From assembly GCF_001953635.1 (NCBI RefSeq), contig NZ_MEJH01000003.1, positions 248,001 to 312,000 on the forward strand: a DNA stretch of 64,000 nucleotides, read 5' to 3'. A model generated the notes under the pieces. The model had not been told where the DNA came from. It searched no databases and saw nothing but the letters and a program-made list of their open reading frames with translations. Shown here piece after piece: positions 25,567 through 34,753 of the stretch (position 1 is the stretch's first letter; the number at the start of each line of letters is the position of its first letter). The position numbers and the translations under genes are program-made. The DNA is from Alteromonas abrolhosensis (GTDB lineage Bacteria; Pseudomonadota; Gammaproteobacteria; Enterobacterales; Alteromonadaceae).

Positions 25567-27591
25567 ATGAAAATAACGGTAGCCACACGCGTAATCGGGG
25601 GATTTGTAGCGATTAGCGCACTTCTGATCGTCATTAGTGTTGTTTCACTTTATAACCTCAACTCAATTGGCTCAGCAACGGAAGAAGTTAATGACGTTGC
25701 TCTACCCACGGTAGCAGGTAGTAATGCACTCAAAGCAAGCTTCCTCAATATGGGCCGCCTTACCTTTGAAAGTTACATCGAAGAAGATCTAAATGGCTTA
25801 AAAGACAAAAGATCGTCTTTTAACTCAGCCAAAGATAACTTTGAAAGTGAGTATAAGAAACTTGCCCAAGCCGTCGATAACCAGCAGGAACTCAAGAATA
25901 CGCTTAACACTGTACGAGAGTCCTATGAAGCGTATATCACTAATGTTGAGGCGATGTATAAAAATCATCAAATGTATCTTGATATTCGCAACACGATTCA
26001 AGACAGACTGGGTGACGCTGAAGACAACGCAGACGATGCATCAACGTACCTTCTGGACTTCTCAGACTTAGACGCCGTTCAGCGCGACCCTAACTTACGA
26101 CGTGCAGCTGAGATTGGTGGCCAACTTGAGACGTCATTGCTTTCATTATTAACCGTTTCTAACGAATACATTAAGACCGAAACACTACTTCGCTCGCAGA
26201 CACTAGGTAACGAAGTTGATCTGGTTGTTGAAAAAGTAGTGACACAGTTAAGCGATATGATGCAAACCGCAGGTGGTCGCGATGACTCTGGCACGCTTGA
26301 TGACATTAACGACTTGGTTAACAACGCAATCAATGCGATTAAAGCTAACGATGGTGTAGTTCAGCTTCATGTTGATCGTCTAGAGCGCAGAAACGATGCA
26401 GAGAAAGCGCTGAATGCATCAGATTCAAATATTGCACAAGCTGTTGTGGCTTTGGAAAACCTGCTTAACCTAGCGGATAAGAAAGCGTCACACGTAGAAA
26501 GCCAGGTGAATAGTGCCATTGCGACAGGTAACACCTTTGTCATAGTTGTAGTTATTATCTCTATTGCGGTAGCGGCCTTCATTGGCTATGTAACCGTTCG
26601 CGCTATTACACGTCCGCTATACCGTGTAAATGAACTTCTTACAGTGGCCTCATCAGGCGATCTTACTCACCGTCTAGACGATTCGGCACAAGACGAGTTT
26701 GGTCTTTTAGCCCGTAACTGTAATACACTTATTGGCAATCTTAAGGAACTTATCACCGCTATTAACGTTCGTGCAGAACAGTTGGCAGCGGCTTCAGAGC
26801 AAACGTCTGCGGTAACAGCGCAAACCACCCACTCTATTCAGGATCAGAAATCACAAATTGGCCAAGTAGCAACAGCAACCACAGAAATGCACTCTACGTC
26901 GCAGCTGGTTGTGCAAAACGCTGAAGATACGTTAAGTCAAATTCGCCATGCGGATGCTGAGGCTGAGAACGTGCGCCAAATCTCACTAGAAAATAAGAAC
27001 ACCATTGAGATCTTATCTCGTGACGTTCAAGAAGCGGCTGATGTTATTAATAAGCTTCACCAAGACAGCGCAAGTATTGGTGGCATCTTGGATGTTATTC
27101 GCGGTGTTGCAGATCAAACCAACCTGTTAGCATTGAATGCTGCCATTGAGGCTGCCCGCGCTGGGGAACAAGGTCGAGGCTTTGCGGTAGTTGCCGACGA
27201 AGTGAGAACGCTTGCAAGCCGTACTCAAGAGTCGACACAAGAAATCAATGCCATGATTGAAGTACTTCAGGCTGGTGCTGAAAAAGCGGTAGCAGTGATG
27301 AATCAGGGTAAAGAGCAAACGGCAGCTTGTGTGGCGCAAACTGAGAAGGCTACACAGGCACTGGATATCATTTCAGACGCAGTTCACAAAGCCCATGACG
27401 TGAGCTCTCAAATTGAGCAGTCTGCACGTGAACAGAATACGGTATCGCAAGAAATCAGTGAAAAGCTTGAAACTATTGTAGGTATAGCCGAAGAGACGAC
27501 AGCTGGTGCACAGCAAACGTCTGAGTCTAGTCATGAAGTGGCTCGACTTGCTGAAGAGTTACAGCAGTCTATTAGACAGTTTAAAGTGTAA
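25567..27591 (+). CDS. Methyl-accepting chemotaxis protein
   Basis: A transmembrane chemoreceptor that signals through CheW/CheA to the flagellar motor. From the ATG at 25567, supported by AGGAG five bases upstream, it has 674 residues: a first membrane helix at about 8-32, a periplasmic all-helical sensor of about 270 residues (long, more like the HBM bimodular helical type than the short four-helix type), a second membrane helix at about 300-325, a HAMP domain ([16 protein letters not shown]), and the cytoplasmic hairpin with the tip [20 protein letters not shown] and methylation helices. There is no C-terminal CheR-tethering pentapeptide. The ligand is unknown. Confidence 0.93.
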   Translation: MKITVATRVIGGFVAISALLIVISVVSLYNLNSIGSATEEVNDVALPTVAGSNALKASFLNMGRLTFESYIEEDLNGLKDKRSSFNSAKDNFESEYKKLAQAVDNQQELKNTLNTVRESYEAYITNVEAMYKNHQMYLDIRNTIQDRLGDAEDNADDASTYLLDFSDLDAVQRDPNLRRAAEIGGQLETSLLSLLTVSNEYIKTETLLRSQTLGNEVDLVVEKVVTQLSDMMQTAGGRDDSGTLDDINDLVNNAINAIKANDGVVQLHVDRLERRNDAEKALNASDSNIAQAVVALENLLNLADKKASHVESQVNSAIATGNTFVIVVVIISIAVAAFIGYVTVRAITRPLYRVNELLTVASSGDLTHRLDDSAQDEFGLLARNCNTLIGNLKELITAINVRAEQLAAASEQTSAVTAQTTHSIQDQKSQIGQVATATTEMHSTSQLVVQNAEDTLSQIRHADAEAENVRQISLENKNTIEILSRDVQEAADVINKLHQDSASIGGILDVIRGVADQTNLLALNAAIEAARAGEQGRGFAVVADEVRTLASRTQESTQEINAMIEVLQAGAEKAVAVMNQGKEQTAACVAQTEKATQALDIISDAVHKAHDVSSQIEQSAREQNTVSQEISEKLETIVGIAEETTAGAQQTSESSHEVARLAEELQQSIRQFKV

Positions 27592-27615
27592 CGCTTTTTA
27601 CAAACCTGTTTTAAG

Positions 27616-27638
27616 AAGGGGCTTTTAGCCCCTTTTTT
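27616..27638 (+). terminator. Rho-independent terminator of the chemoreceptor gene
   Basis: A GGGGCT/AGCCCC stem with a three-base loop, extended by AA/TT, runs into six T, 25 bases after the stop. Confidence 0.9.
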
Positions 27639-27761
27639 GTGTCTAACAATTAATCTGGCACACTTTAGGAATGCATAGATAGTTACTTTAGAACCGTTCA
27701 ACTGAGCATTAATCGGCTTTAATTCGTATAAGGACTATTCGTAACAAACCACTAAAAAAGA

Positions 27762-28400
27762 ATGATATTTTCCCGTTTTCGCTTGCCTCTTTTCATTACT
27801 ACTTTATTGGTGTCAACAATGATCCAGGCTGAGCCATCATATTACAAAGATACAGAAACCCTTCCCTATTCCATTATCGAGACCCTTGATGAAGATATTG
27901 AAGTGAGGCATTACAATGAAGCGTTAGGCGTAATGTCTAGTGGGAATGAAGATAACGGAGCATTTCAGCTACTCTTTAATTATATCTCTGGTGAGAATAC
28001 ATCCAGTAGCAATGTGTCAATGACGTCCCCCGTAGAAGTTGGAAAGCGCTCTCAAGAAATTGCAATGACCTCTCCTGTCGAAGTCTTATCTTCAGAAACA
28101 ATGATGTTTTTCTTGCCCAGCAAATATGACATTAAAAGCGCTCCTGTGCCTACGCACAAAGATGTATCGCTGGTTACTGTACCAGCGAGAACGGTAGCCG
28201 CTATTCGTTATTCAGGTTTCAACAAGGACAGCGATAAGAAGCAGTATACGAATAAACTGCTTAAAGCCCTTAGGGACAATAATATTGAGCTTGATGGTGA
28301 ACCTAGCTATATGGGCTACGACTCGCCTTTCACCCTACCGTGGAATAAACGTCACGAAATCATTGTACCGGTCGACATTTTGAAATCATCTACAAACTGA
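27762..28400 (+). CDS. SOUL-family heme-binding protein, secreted
   Basis: The 212-residue protein carries a signal peptide ending near MIQA followed by a SOUL/HEBP domain. Recognisable parts are the opening PYSIIETLDEDIEVRHY, the duplicated NVSMTSPVEV and IAMTSPVEVL motif typical of the family, the strand MMFFLPSKYD, and the ending YDSPFTLPWNKRHEI. Such proteins bind heme or tetrapyrroles. Their bacterial role is not settled; periplasmic heme storage or shuttling is plausible. It stands alone between two terminators, the second of which is shared with convergent lysC. Confidence 0.88.
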   Translation: MIFSRFRLPLFITTLLVSTMIQAEPSYYKDTETLPYSIIETLDEDIEVRHYNEALGVMSSGNEDNGAFQLLFNYISGENTSSSNVSMTSPVEVGKRSQEIAMTSPVEVLSSETMMFFLPSKYDIKSAPVPTHKDVSLVTVPARTVAAIRYSGFNKDSDKKQYTNKLLKALRDNNIELDGEPSYMGYDSPFTLPWNKRHEIIVPVDILKSSTN

Positions 28401-28408
28401 TGTGAAAT

Positions 28409-28440
28409 AAAAACGGCCGCCTTTAAGGCGACCGTTTTTT
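28409..28440. terminator. Bidirectional terminator between SOUL gene and lysC
   Basis: AACGGCCGCC pairs with GGCGACCGTT (one bulge or mismatch) around TTTAA. It has T6 on the plus side and an A-run on the other, so it can serve both convergent genes. Confidence 0.82.
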
Positions 28441-28464
28441 GGGGTCATTCAGCACAGTAGGTGC

Positions 28465-29814
28465 TTATTCAAATAACGCCGTGTGAAGCTTGCGAACCAC
28501 GTCGTCACTGTCGGTCTCGTTAACCAAGAACGATAGGTTGTGCGGGTTGGCACCAAAACAAATCATGCGCAGGTTGAAGTCTGAAACCGCAGCAAAAATC
28601 TTACTTGAAACACCCACAGCGGTTTGCATGTTGTTACCTACAACGGTGACAAGGTCATAGCCTTTTTCCACTTTCACATCACAGATGGTTTCAAGTTCAG
28701 CAATGGTCTCTTTATTCAAACGCTGGGCCACCGAGTTGGCTGGGTTATCAAGAGTAAACGATACCGAGATTTCTGACGTGGTTACCAAATCAACACTTAG
28801 CTTGTGCTTAGCGATGATGGCAAAAACCTGCTGTAGGAAGCCTTGCGCATACATCATCTTCGGTGTTTTCACTGTCACCATTACCTGCTCTTTACGGCGA
28901 GTAATAGCGCGATACGGTGGTTCGTGCTCACAATCACGCACAATCCAAGTACCACCCTTTTCTGGCTCCTTACTAGAGCCTACAAACACCTTTATGTCCT
29001 TGCGAAGTGCAGGCTCCATAGTGGCAGGATGTAGTACCTTGGCACCAAAGGTGGCCATTTCCGCCGCTTCTTCAAAGCTAAGCTCAGGTAATGGGTGTGC
29101 AGCCGCAGTAATACGCGGGTCGGTTGTATACACACCAGTTACGTCAGTCCAAATTTCACAGGATTCAGCGTCTAGCGCTTCGGCTAGTAGCGCTGCGGTA
29201 AAATCTGAGCCACCGCGACCTAATGTTGTGGTACGGCCTTCTTCATCAGCGCCGACAAAACCTTGAGTAACCACAATTGCATTTTCAATTTCAGGCGCAA
29301 GCAATTGTTTAGATAGCTTTTCGATTTCTTCGATTTGTGGCGCGCCTTCACCAAACTCACTGTCCGTACGTAACACCTTACGTACGTCAAAGTTCATGGT
29401 TTTTACGCCCTGCTCTGCAAGCACGGAAGAGAACATTAGCGATGACATTCGCTCGCCCATTGAAAGCAGTTGATCTTTCAAATCATCACGGTGAAGGATC
29501 TCTTCGTGAAACGCTAAGCTTCGCATTTCATCTAACAAGTCGTTGAGCTTTGGCTCAATAACATCTTTGTCTTTCAACTTGTTTAGAATGGCCAGCTCGA
29601 TATTGATGATAGCCTGACAGGTCTCTTCAATTTGCTGTTGCGTCATAGGTGTGTGCGCTAGGCTTACCAGGTGATTAGTTACACCCGCCGCAGCACTCAC
29701 TACTACAATGCGCGTTTTGTCATTACCGGCAACAATTCGGGCGCAGTTCTGCATTACTTCGTAATTCGCAACGCTAGTTCCACCGAACTTAGCTATCGAT
29801 AAGGCATTTGTCAC
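28465..29814 (-). CDS. lysC: Aspartate kinase III (lysine-sensitive) LysC
   Basis: LysC phosphorylates aspartate, the first step to lysine, threonine and methionine. The 449-residue protein equals E. coli LysC in length and has the kinase motifs IAKFGGTSVANYEV, LSMGERMSS and TTLGRGGSDFTAALLAEAL. Two C-terminal ACT domains that bind lysine follow (VTVKTPKM onward, then VTVVGNNM). It is monofunctional, with no homoserine dehydrogenase domain. Two small hairpins lie in the 60 bases before it, where it follows a DUF192 gene. The gap is far too short for a lysine riboswitch. Confidence 0.95.
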   Translation of the reverse strand: MTNALSIAKFGGTSVANYEVMQNCARIVAGNDKTRIVVVSAAAGVTNHLVSLAHTPMTQQQIEETCQAIINIELAILNKLKDKDVIEPKLNDLLDEMRSLAFHEEILHRDDLKDQLLSMGERMSSLMFSSVLAEQGVKTMNFDVRKVLRTDSEFGEGAPQIEEIEKLSKQLLAPEIENAIVVTQGFVGADEEGRTTTLGRGGSDFTAALLAEALDAESCEIWTDVTGVYTTDPRITAAAHPLPELSFEEAAEMATFGAKVLHPATMEPALRKDIKVFVGSSKEPEKGGTWIVRDCEHEPPYRAITRRKEQVMVTVKTPKMMYAQGFLQQVFAIIAKHKLSVDLVTTSEISVSFTLDNPANSVAQRLNKETIAELETICDVKVEKGYDLVTVVGNNMQTAVGVSSKIFAAVSDFNLRMICFGANPHNLSFLVNETDSDDVVRKLHTALFE

Positions 29815-29836
29815 TATATTTAACTCCAGAATAAAA

Positions 29837-29876
29837 CTAGCATTTCGCTAGCGGCAACCGCGCGATCTGCGCGGTT
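29837..29876 (-). promoter_or_regulatory. Two stacked hairpins in the DUF192-lysC junction
   Basis: On the minus strand an 8-base perfect stem (AACCGCGC/GCGCGGTT, loop of five) overlaps the DUF192 stop and is followed by CTAGC/GCTAG and TTTTATT, just before CTGGAG and the lysC ATG. The second hairpin with its T-run could be a weak terminator or attenuator. No leader peptide with lysine codons was seen, so the role is open. Confidence 0.4.
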
Positions 29877-30324
29877 AATCAATCGTTATTTGGTCGCCTA
29901 CTTTTATGTTATTCTCGGCAAACCACCCTTGGTTCATTTCCAACGCGTAAAGTACCTCTTTCGATGATCCGACCGACTCCAAGCTATGCGGAGTGAGAGG
30001 TTTTATATCCGTTATTACGCCTTTTCTGTCGATAAATGCCACGTCTAGAGGAACAAAGGTATTTTTCATCCACATGCCCGCAAATTTTGGGCTAGAAAAC
30101 TTAAAAAACATACCGCAGTCTTCGCACAAGGCTTTGCGAAACATAAGGCCCTGCGCGCGTTGTTCAAAGGTTTTGGCATACTCAACTTCATAGTGCTTGC
30201 CGCCAATCTCCAGCGTAATGGATTCGAAGTCCACTGAGTTCAGCGACGATACAGGGTCAACCTGCGCTTTTGCACACCCTAAGGTTAATACAAGTGCAGC
30301 AACAATAAAGAAAGATTTTCCCAT
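29875..30324 (-). CDS. DUF192 family exported protein
   Basis: The 149-residue protein has an N-terminal hydrophobic segment ending at LTLGCAKAQ, either a signal peptide or a loosely matching lipobox. The DUF192 fold follows, with QGLMFRKALCEDCGMFF, KFAGMWMKNTFVPLDVAFI and YALEMNQGWF. The family is a small beta-barrel of unknown function, often exported. It lies upstream of lysC on the same strand and downstream of the acnB terminator. Confidence 0.88.
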   Translation of the reverse strand: MGKSFFIVAALVLTLGCAKAQVDPVSSLNSVDFESITLEIGGKHYEVEYAKTFEQRAQGLMFRKALCEDCGMFFKFSSPKFAGMWMKNTFVPLDVAFIDRKGVITDIKPLTPHSLESVGSSKEVLYALEMNQGWFAENNIKVGDQITID

Positions 30325-30344
30325 TAGACATTCCTTTTCGCCAT

Positions 30345-30379
30345 AAAAAAGCCGGTCACCATTACGGTCACCGGCTTTG
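30345..30379 (-). terminator. Rho-independent terminator of acnB
   Basis: On the minus strand AAAGCCGGT/ACCGGCTTT, with an inner ACC/GGT extension after a G-G mismatch, runs into T6 about 20 bases after the acnB stop. Confidence 0.88.
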
Positions 30380-30395
30380 TAGTTTATACACTATT

Positions 30396-33008
30396 TTAAG
30401 CAACATTCAATGTTGGAATAATGCGCGCTTTCGCTTCTTCTTCAGCCTTCTTAAAGCTAGGCATTTTGTCGAAGTTTAAGTAACGGAATACTTCACCCGA
30501 CATTGCATTAATTTTGCTGGCGTATTCCATGTACTCTTCAGCAGTTGGAATGCGCCCAACAATGGCACCCACCGCGGCAAGCTCTGCTGAGGTCAAATAT
30601 ACGTTCGCCCCATCGCCCAAGCGGTTAGGGAAGTTACGAGTAGACGTTGAAAGTACGGTTGTTCCCGCATCCACCCTTGCTTGGTTACCCATACACAGTG
30701 AGCAGCCGGGCATTTCTGTACGTACGCCTACGCGACCATAAATGTTGTAATAGCCCTCTTCCATTAACTGGGCTTTGTCCATCTTAGTCGGTGGCGACAT
30801 CCATAAACGGGTGGGCAGTGTTTTGTTGTACTGCTCAAGTAGCTTACCGGCTGCGCGGAAGTGACCAATGTTTGTCATACATGAACCAATGAAGACCTCG
30901 TCTACCTTGTCACCTGCAACGTCAGATAAGGTTTTCGCATCGTCAGGATCGTTAGGGCAGCACACAATTGGCTCTTTAATTTCGTTAAGATCGATTTCGA
31001 TAACCTCAGCGTATTCAGCGTCTGCATCGGCGCGCATCAACTCTGGGTTAGCTAACCATTCTTCCATTTTTTGCGCTCGACGCTCTAGCGTACGAGGGTC
31101 ACCATAACCTTCGTTAATCATCCAGCGAAGCATGGTAATGTTTGAACGCAGGTATTCAGCAATCGACGCTTCAGATAGATTGATAGTACAACCTGCTGCT
31201 GAACGCTCCGCCGACGCGTCGGACAGCTCGAACGCCTGCTCTACGGTGAGGTTTTCTAGCCCTTCGATTTCAAGAATACGGCCAGAGAAGGCATTGATCT
31301 TGCCTTTTTTCTCGACCGTTAATAAGCCTTGTTTAATGGCGTACAGCGGAATGGCGTGTACTAGGTCGCGTAGCGTAATGCCCGGCTGCATTTCACCCTT
31401 GAATCGCACTAGTACCGACTCGGGCATATCTAGCGGCATAACGCCAGTAGCGGCAGCGAACGCGACCAGACCTGAACCTGCAGGGAATGAAATACCTAAT
31501 GGGAAGCGGGTATGGGAGTCACCACCCGTGCCTACTGTGTCAGGCAGCAGCATGCGGTTTAACCAGCTGTGAATAATGCCGTCGCCAGGACGAAGCGATA
31601 CACCACCGCGATTCATTATAAAATCAGGTAGCGTGTGCTGCGTTTCTATATCCACCGGCTTTGGATAAGCGGCAGTGTGACAGAATGATTGCATGGTTAA
31701 ATCGGCAGTAAAGCCAAGACAAGCTAGATCTTTGAGCTCATCGCGAGTCATAGGGCCTGTAGTATCTTGTGAACCCACGGTAGTCATTTTAGGTTCGCAG
31801 TAGGTGCCTGGACGAATACCTTCAACACCACACGCCTTACCCACCATTTTTTGGGCAAGCGAGAATCCCGCACCGCTGTCTTTTGGTTGTTCAGGTTTTC
31901 TGAATAAGTCCGTCGGGCCTAAGCCTAATGTCTCACGCGCTTTCTCGGTAAGACCACGACCAATAATCAGGTTGATACGCCCACCTGCGCGCACTTCATC
32001 TAGAATCACTTTCGACTTATAGCTGTATTCAGCGAGAAGTTCACCAGTTTCGTGGTTGGTGATTTTTCCTTCAAACGGGTAGATGTCTATCACATCACCC
32101 ATGTTCATTTTGTCTACATCAGCTTCAAACACCAACGCACCGGCGTCTTCCATTGTGTTGAAGAAGATAGGCGCGACTTTTGAACCAATGCACACACCAC
32201 CGCCTCGTTTATTAGGCACACCCGGTAAGTCTTCACCAAAGAACCACAATACAGAGTTAGTTGCCGACTTGCGTGACGAGCCAGTTCCAACTACATCACC
32301 GACAAACGCTACGGGATACCCCTTACTTTTGACTTCTTCTATCTGCGCCATTGGGCCTTTAACACCTGGCTCTTCTGGCTCTAGACCTTCGCGGGGCATT
32401 TTATAAGCGGCTAGGGCGTGCAGAGGAATATCTGGGCGAGACCATGCGTCCGGGGCTGGCGACAAATCATCAGTATTGGTTTCACCGGTCACCTTAAATA
32501 CGGTATAAGTGATTTTGTCGTCCATTAACTTACGCGACGTAAACCATTCACCTTCCGCCCAAGATTTAATGATGTCAGTGGCGTACTCATTACCCGCCTT
32601 GTGCTTTTCTTCCACATCGTGATAAGCATCAAACATTAAAAGGGTGTGTTTTAGCTCTTTGGCCGCCAACGGCGCAAGCGCCTCGTCATCAAGTAGCTCA
32701 ACTAAGGTGGCAATGTTATAGCCACCATGCATATTACCTAATAACTCAACGGCTTTTTCTTTAGAGATAAGCTCACAGCTGTCTTCGCCTTTAGCGATTG
32801 CACTTAAAAAACCCGCTTTAACGTAAGCCGCTTCATCAACCCCAGGCGGTACGCGTTCTGAAATCAGTTCTAAAAGGAATTCACCTTCACCCTCTGGCGG
32901 ATTCTTTAATAAATCTACAAGGGCTGCTACCTGTTCAGTATTAAGTGGTTTTGGTGGAATATTTTGAGCGGCACGTTCTTCAACGTGATTGCGGTAGTCT
33001 TGTAACAC
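30396..33008 (-). CDS. acnB: Aconitate hydratase B, canonical (bifunctional with 2-methylisocitrate dehydratase)
   Basis: AcnB isomerises citrate to isocitrate with a [4Fe-4S] cluster and can also act in the methylcitrate cycle. From the start used here the protein is 870 residues. It has the N-terminal HEAT-like domain (LLKNPPEGEGEFLLELI), the swivel domain (VGDVVGTGSSRKSATNSVLW) and the catalytic domains with TVGTGGDSHTRFP, the cluster cysteine in FIGSCMTNIGH and the CSLCMGNQ pair. The start is a GTG at 33008, because GAGG lies seven bases upstream and the next residues (LQDYRNHVEE) align with the E. coli N-terminus; the upstream ATG at 33071 adds 21 foreign residues. Confidence 0.95.
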   Translation of the reverse strand: MLQDYRNHVEERAAQNIPPKPLNTEQVAALVDLLKNPPEGEGEFLLELISERVPPGVDEAAYVKAGFLSAIAKGEDSCELISKEKAVELLGNMHGGYNIATLVELLDDEALAPLAAKELKHTLLMFDAYHDVEEKHKAGNEYATDIIKSWAEGEWFTSRKLMDDKITYTVFKVTGETNTDDLSPAPDAWSRPDIPLHALAAYKMPREGLEPEEPGVKGPMAQIEEVKSKGYPVAFVGDVVGTGSSRKSATNSVLWFFGEDLPGVPNKRGGGVCIGSKVAPIFFNTMEDAGALVFEADVDKMNMGDVIDIYPFEGKITNHETGELLAEYSYKSKVILDEVRAGGRINLIIGRGLTEKARETLGLGPTDLFRKPEQPKDSGAGFSLAQKMVGKACGVEGIRPGTYCEPKMTTVGSQDTTGPMTRDELKDLACLGFTADLTMQSFCHTAAYPKPVDIETQHTLPDFIMNRGGVSLRPGDGIIHSWLNRMLLPDTVGTGGDSHTRFPLGISFPAGSGLVAFAAATGVMPLDMPESVLVRFKGEMQPGITLRDLVHAIPLYAIKQGLLTVEKKGKINAFSGRILEIEGLENLTVEQAFELSDASAERSAAGCTINLSEASIAEYLRSNITMLRWMINEGYGDPRTLERRAQKMEEWLANPELMRADADAEYAEVIEIDLNEIKEPIVCCPNDPDDAKTLSDVAGDKVDEVFIGSCMTNIGHFRAAGKLLEQYNKTLPTRLWMSPPTKMDKAQLMEEGYYNIYGRVGVRTEMPGCSLCMGNQARVDAGTTVLSTSTRNFPNRLGDGANVYLTSAELAAVGAIVGRIPTAEEYMEYASKINAMSGEVFRYLNFDKMPSFKKAEEEAKARIIPTLNVA

Positions 33009-33359
33009 AGTCTCTTCCTCTAAGTTAGCTTGCGCAATGGGAGTAAACGGTCTTGTACGCACTTGACGCAAGGTGTGTTTAATAAATCATCAACAGTATA
33101 ACTTCACGGACTCATTTTTTAAATTTTAAGCCCTTTTAATTCACTTATAATCGCTATTCATCGCATTACTTTTAAACGCAAAAAGCGATTAATTAAAATT
33201 CAATAAAGCGACTTTAGTAATTAACCTATAAGTAAGTTATAAGGCTTTTAGAGATAAAGACAAGGGTTAGCGCTAGACAGGGATATCGCAATAAGAGAAA
33301 AACGTAAACGATAGACAACAGTCGTTTTAAGTCAGTTGTTCAAAAGGTCAGGCATACTA
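33009..33359. other. Gene-free stretch upstream of acnB
   Basis: This is 351 bases, strongly AT-rich, with several TTTTAA and AATTAA runs and the GTTATAAGGCTTTTAG block. No open frame is supported. It should hold the acnB promoter and the 3' region of the ligase gene. No clear terminator was identified. Confidence 0.55.
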
Positions 33360-34325
33360 CTAAGGCATGTCGGTCAAAGACAAATCAGACAATGGCCTAG
33401 TCCTAAGGTAGCTCGCAAACCGCGGCTTACCGTTTTTCGTCACACCATAAAACTTAAAGGTTACCCAACTGCCAACGACGGGGGGCGCTTGGCGCTCTTT
33501 CTCTGAAAAGCCCGTTCCCAGTTTGAATTGAATGCCACCTCTCGTTTCGACTAGAAGCGAGCCCATCATGTCTTTAAACCGCCCTTTCCCCGGAAGTATT
33601 GCAAGCACCCTTGCTTCTGCATCTTCAAATTTTTTTACTTTAAGTAAATCATCACTTCTACCGGCTGCGTATAGCGCTTCTCCATGATGAAGCATTAACC
33701 CTTCCCCACCGCCTTGCGTTACTTCATCTAGTTTTCTTTCAAGCGCATCGAGGGTTGCCAGTTTAAACTGAGAAACTACGGCAAATGTTGGGTTAGCGGT
33801 GACTTTGCCTATACGATTGAGCGCGCTAAGTCGTTTATCAAAGGAAATGCCCGCCGCAGGCATGTCGAAAGCCATGAACCTAACCCGAGACCAGCGGCTA
33901 CTTAATTCGTGGCTCGCTACAGATTTAGCGCCTTTTGTAGATTCAGTGCCAGATAAATGGCTGCCTAAAGAGTGAGGTTCAACGTTCGCCAACTTAGAAA
34001 GAACTATGGAAGCCGTAAGCTCAAACTTCCCTCTCGCTATCCAGAGTTCACCATCGATAGTTGCTTCTGGCCAGTTAGTCGTGAACCACGCAGGCGCGTA
34101 TATCTTGTTCCCGTTGCGAGTACGTAGCTCGGTGCCGTCCCACCTTGCGCGAATACCGTCTAGCTTCTCACTAACCCAATAGTCAGCCACGTTAATAACT
34201 GTGCGGTTTTGATTGTATTGCTTAGCAAGCTGCAGCCCTTCGACAACATCGAACTTGGGCTTTGCACTAACGTTAGCAATAGCAGTGATTAAAAATACAC
34301 TTACAGCAGTCAGAAAATATCGCAT
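33360..34325 (-). CDS. Periplasm-targeted ATP-dependent DNA ligase, Lig E type
   Basis: This minimal ATP-dependent ligase (nucleotidyltransferase plus OB domain, about 321 residues) seals DNA nicks. It shows motif I KLDGIRARWDG with the adenylated lysine, motif III TIDGELWI, motif IIIa FMAFDMP, motif IV GGGEGLMLHH and motif V LLKVKKFEDAEARVL. A cleavable signal peptide ends at NVSA, so the protein is exported, a known trait of Lig E. The ATG at 34325 follows GAGGAAG; an upstream in-frame start would bury the signal. A polar insertion at about residues 125-155 between motifs III and IIIa is rich in Ser/Thr. Exported ligases are proposed to act on incoming or extracellular DNA. Confidence 0.9.
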   Translation of the reverse strand: MRYFLTAVSVFLITAIANVSAKPKFDVVEGLQLAKQYNQNRTVINVADYWVSEKLDGIRARWDGTELRTRNGNKIYAPAWFTTNWPEATIDGELWIARGKFELTASIVLSKLANVEPHSLGSHLSGTESTKGAKSVASHELSSRWSRVRFMAFDMPAAGISFDKRLSALNRIGKVTANPTFAVVSQFKLATLDALERKLDEVTQGGGEGLMLHHGEALYAAGRSDDLLKVKKFEDAEARVLAILPGKGRFKDMMGSLLVETRGGIQFKLGTGFSEKERQAPPVVGSWVTFKFYGVTKNGKPRFASYLRTRPLSDLSLTDMP

Positions 34326-34387
34326 TGAAGCTTCCTCAAAATCGTTAAACCTTGCTTTAACGCTTTTAGAAAAGAAGCGAAAACAAA

Positions 34388-34414
34388 GAAGGCAGAGTAA
34401 ATTACTCTGCCTTC
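34388..34414. terminator. Strong 13-base inverted repeat, terminator
   Basis: GAAGGCAGAGTAA and its exact reverse complement are separated by one base. T-rich sequence follows on both strands (TTTGTTTT on minus). It closes the broken lipoprotein transcript and lies just before the ligase gene. Confidence 0.75.
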
Positions 34415-34464
34415 GACGCTTTTTTAACTGAACAAAAGAACGTATTTGGTGAGGGGAAACGGTA

Positions 34465-34748
34465 TTAGTCAGTAACGATATCGAGAATGGCAAAAATTAC
34501 ATCTTCAACAATGGCTTCACCTGTTGTTCTTTCATTGTCACGCTGTAATTGGTAATTTTCCAGACAAGCATTTAGCTCCTCATCGGGAGTTTAACTCTAT
34601 GTAAATCTGTGCTGTTGGCTTGCTCAATGCAGTGTTCCGTTTGCTTATTAGTAAACATACTGCAGCCGCTTATACTTGCTGTAATTACAACAATTACAGC
34701 CGCATTTACATACCAGATTAGCTGTTCAAATACGCGCCTTTGCTTCAC
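34465..34748 (-). pseudogene. Frameshifted small lipoprotein gene (paralogue of the gene at 37925-38191)
   Basis: Reading from a GTG at 34748 with AAGGA upstream gives a lipoprotein signal (MKQRRVFEQLIW, then lipobox SISGCS) and TEHCIEQAN, then stops early. The neighbouring frame continues with TPDEELNACLENYQLQR and ends FAILDIVTD at 34465. Joined, these match the intact lipoprotein at 37925-38191 (CIEQVN, HCLDESYQVRR, MVAILERAF) along its length. One missing A in an AAA run near 34590 explains the shift. It may be a genuine pseudogene, a phase-variable run or a sequencing error. It starts five bases after the esterase stop, so it belongs to that transcript. Confidence 0.7.
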
Positions 34749-34753
34749 TTAAA

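Noticed and set aside
28685-29266. 193-codon open frame on the plus strand opposite lysC
   Set aside because: It lies wholly within lysC, shows no family similarity and has a low-complexity Ser-rich translation typical of the antisense frame of a GC-balanced gene.
29815-29874. Possible lysine riboswitch before lysC
   Set aside because: The gap is about 60 bases, much too short for the roughly 170-base L-box aptamer. Only two small hairpins are present.
31132-31572. 146-codon open frame on the plus strand opposite acnB
   Set aside because: Antisense shadow of the conserved aconitase catalytic domain with no ribosome-binding site or recognisable domain.
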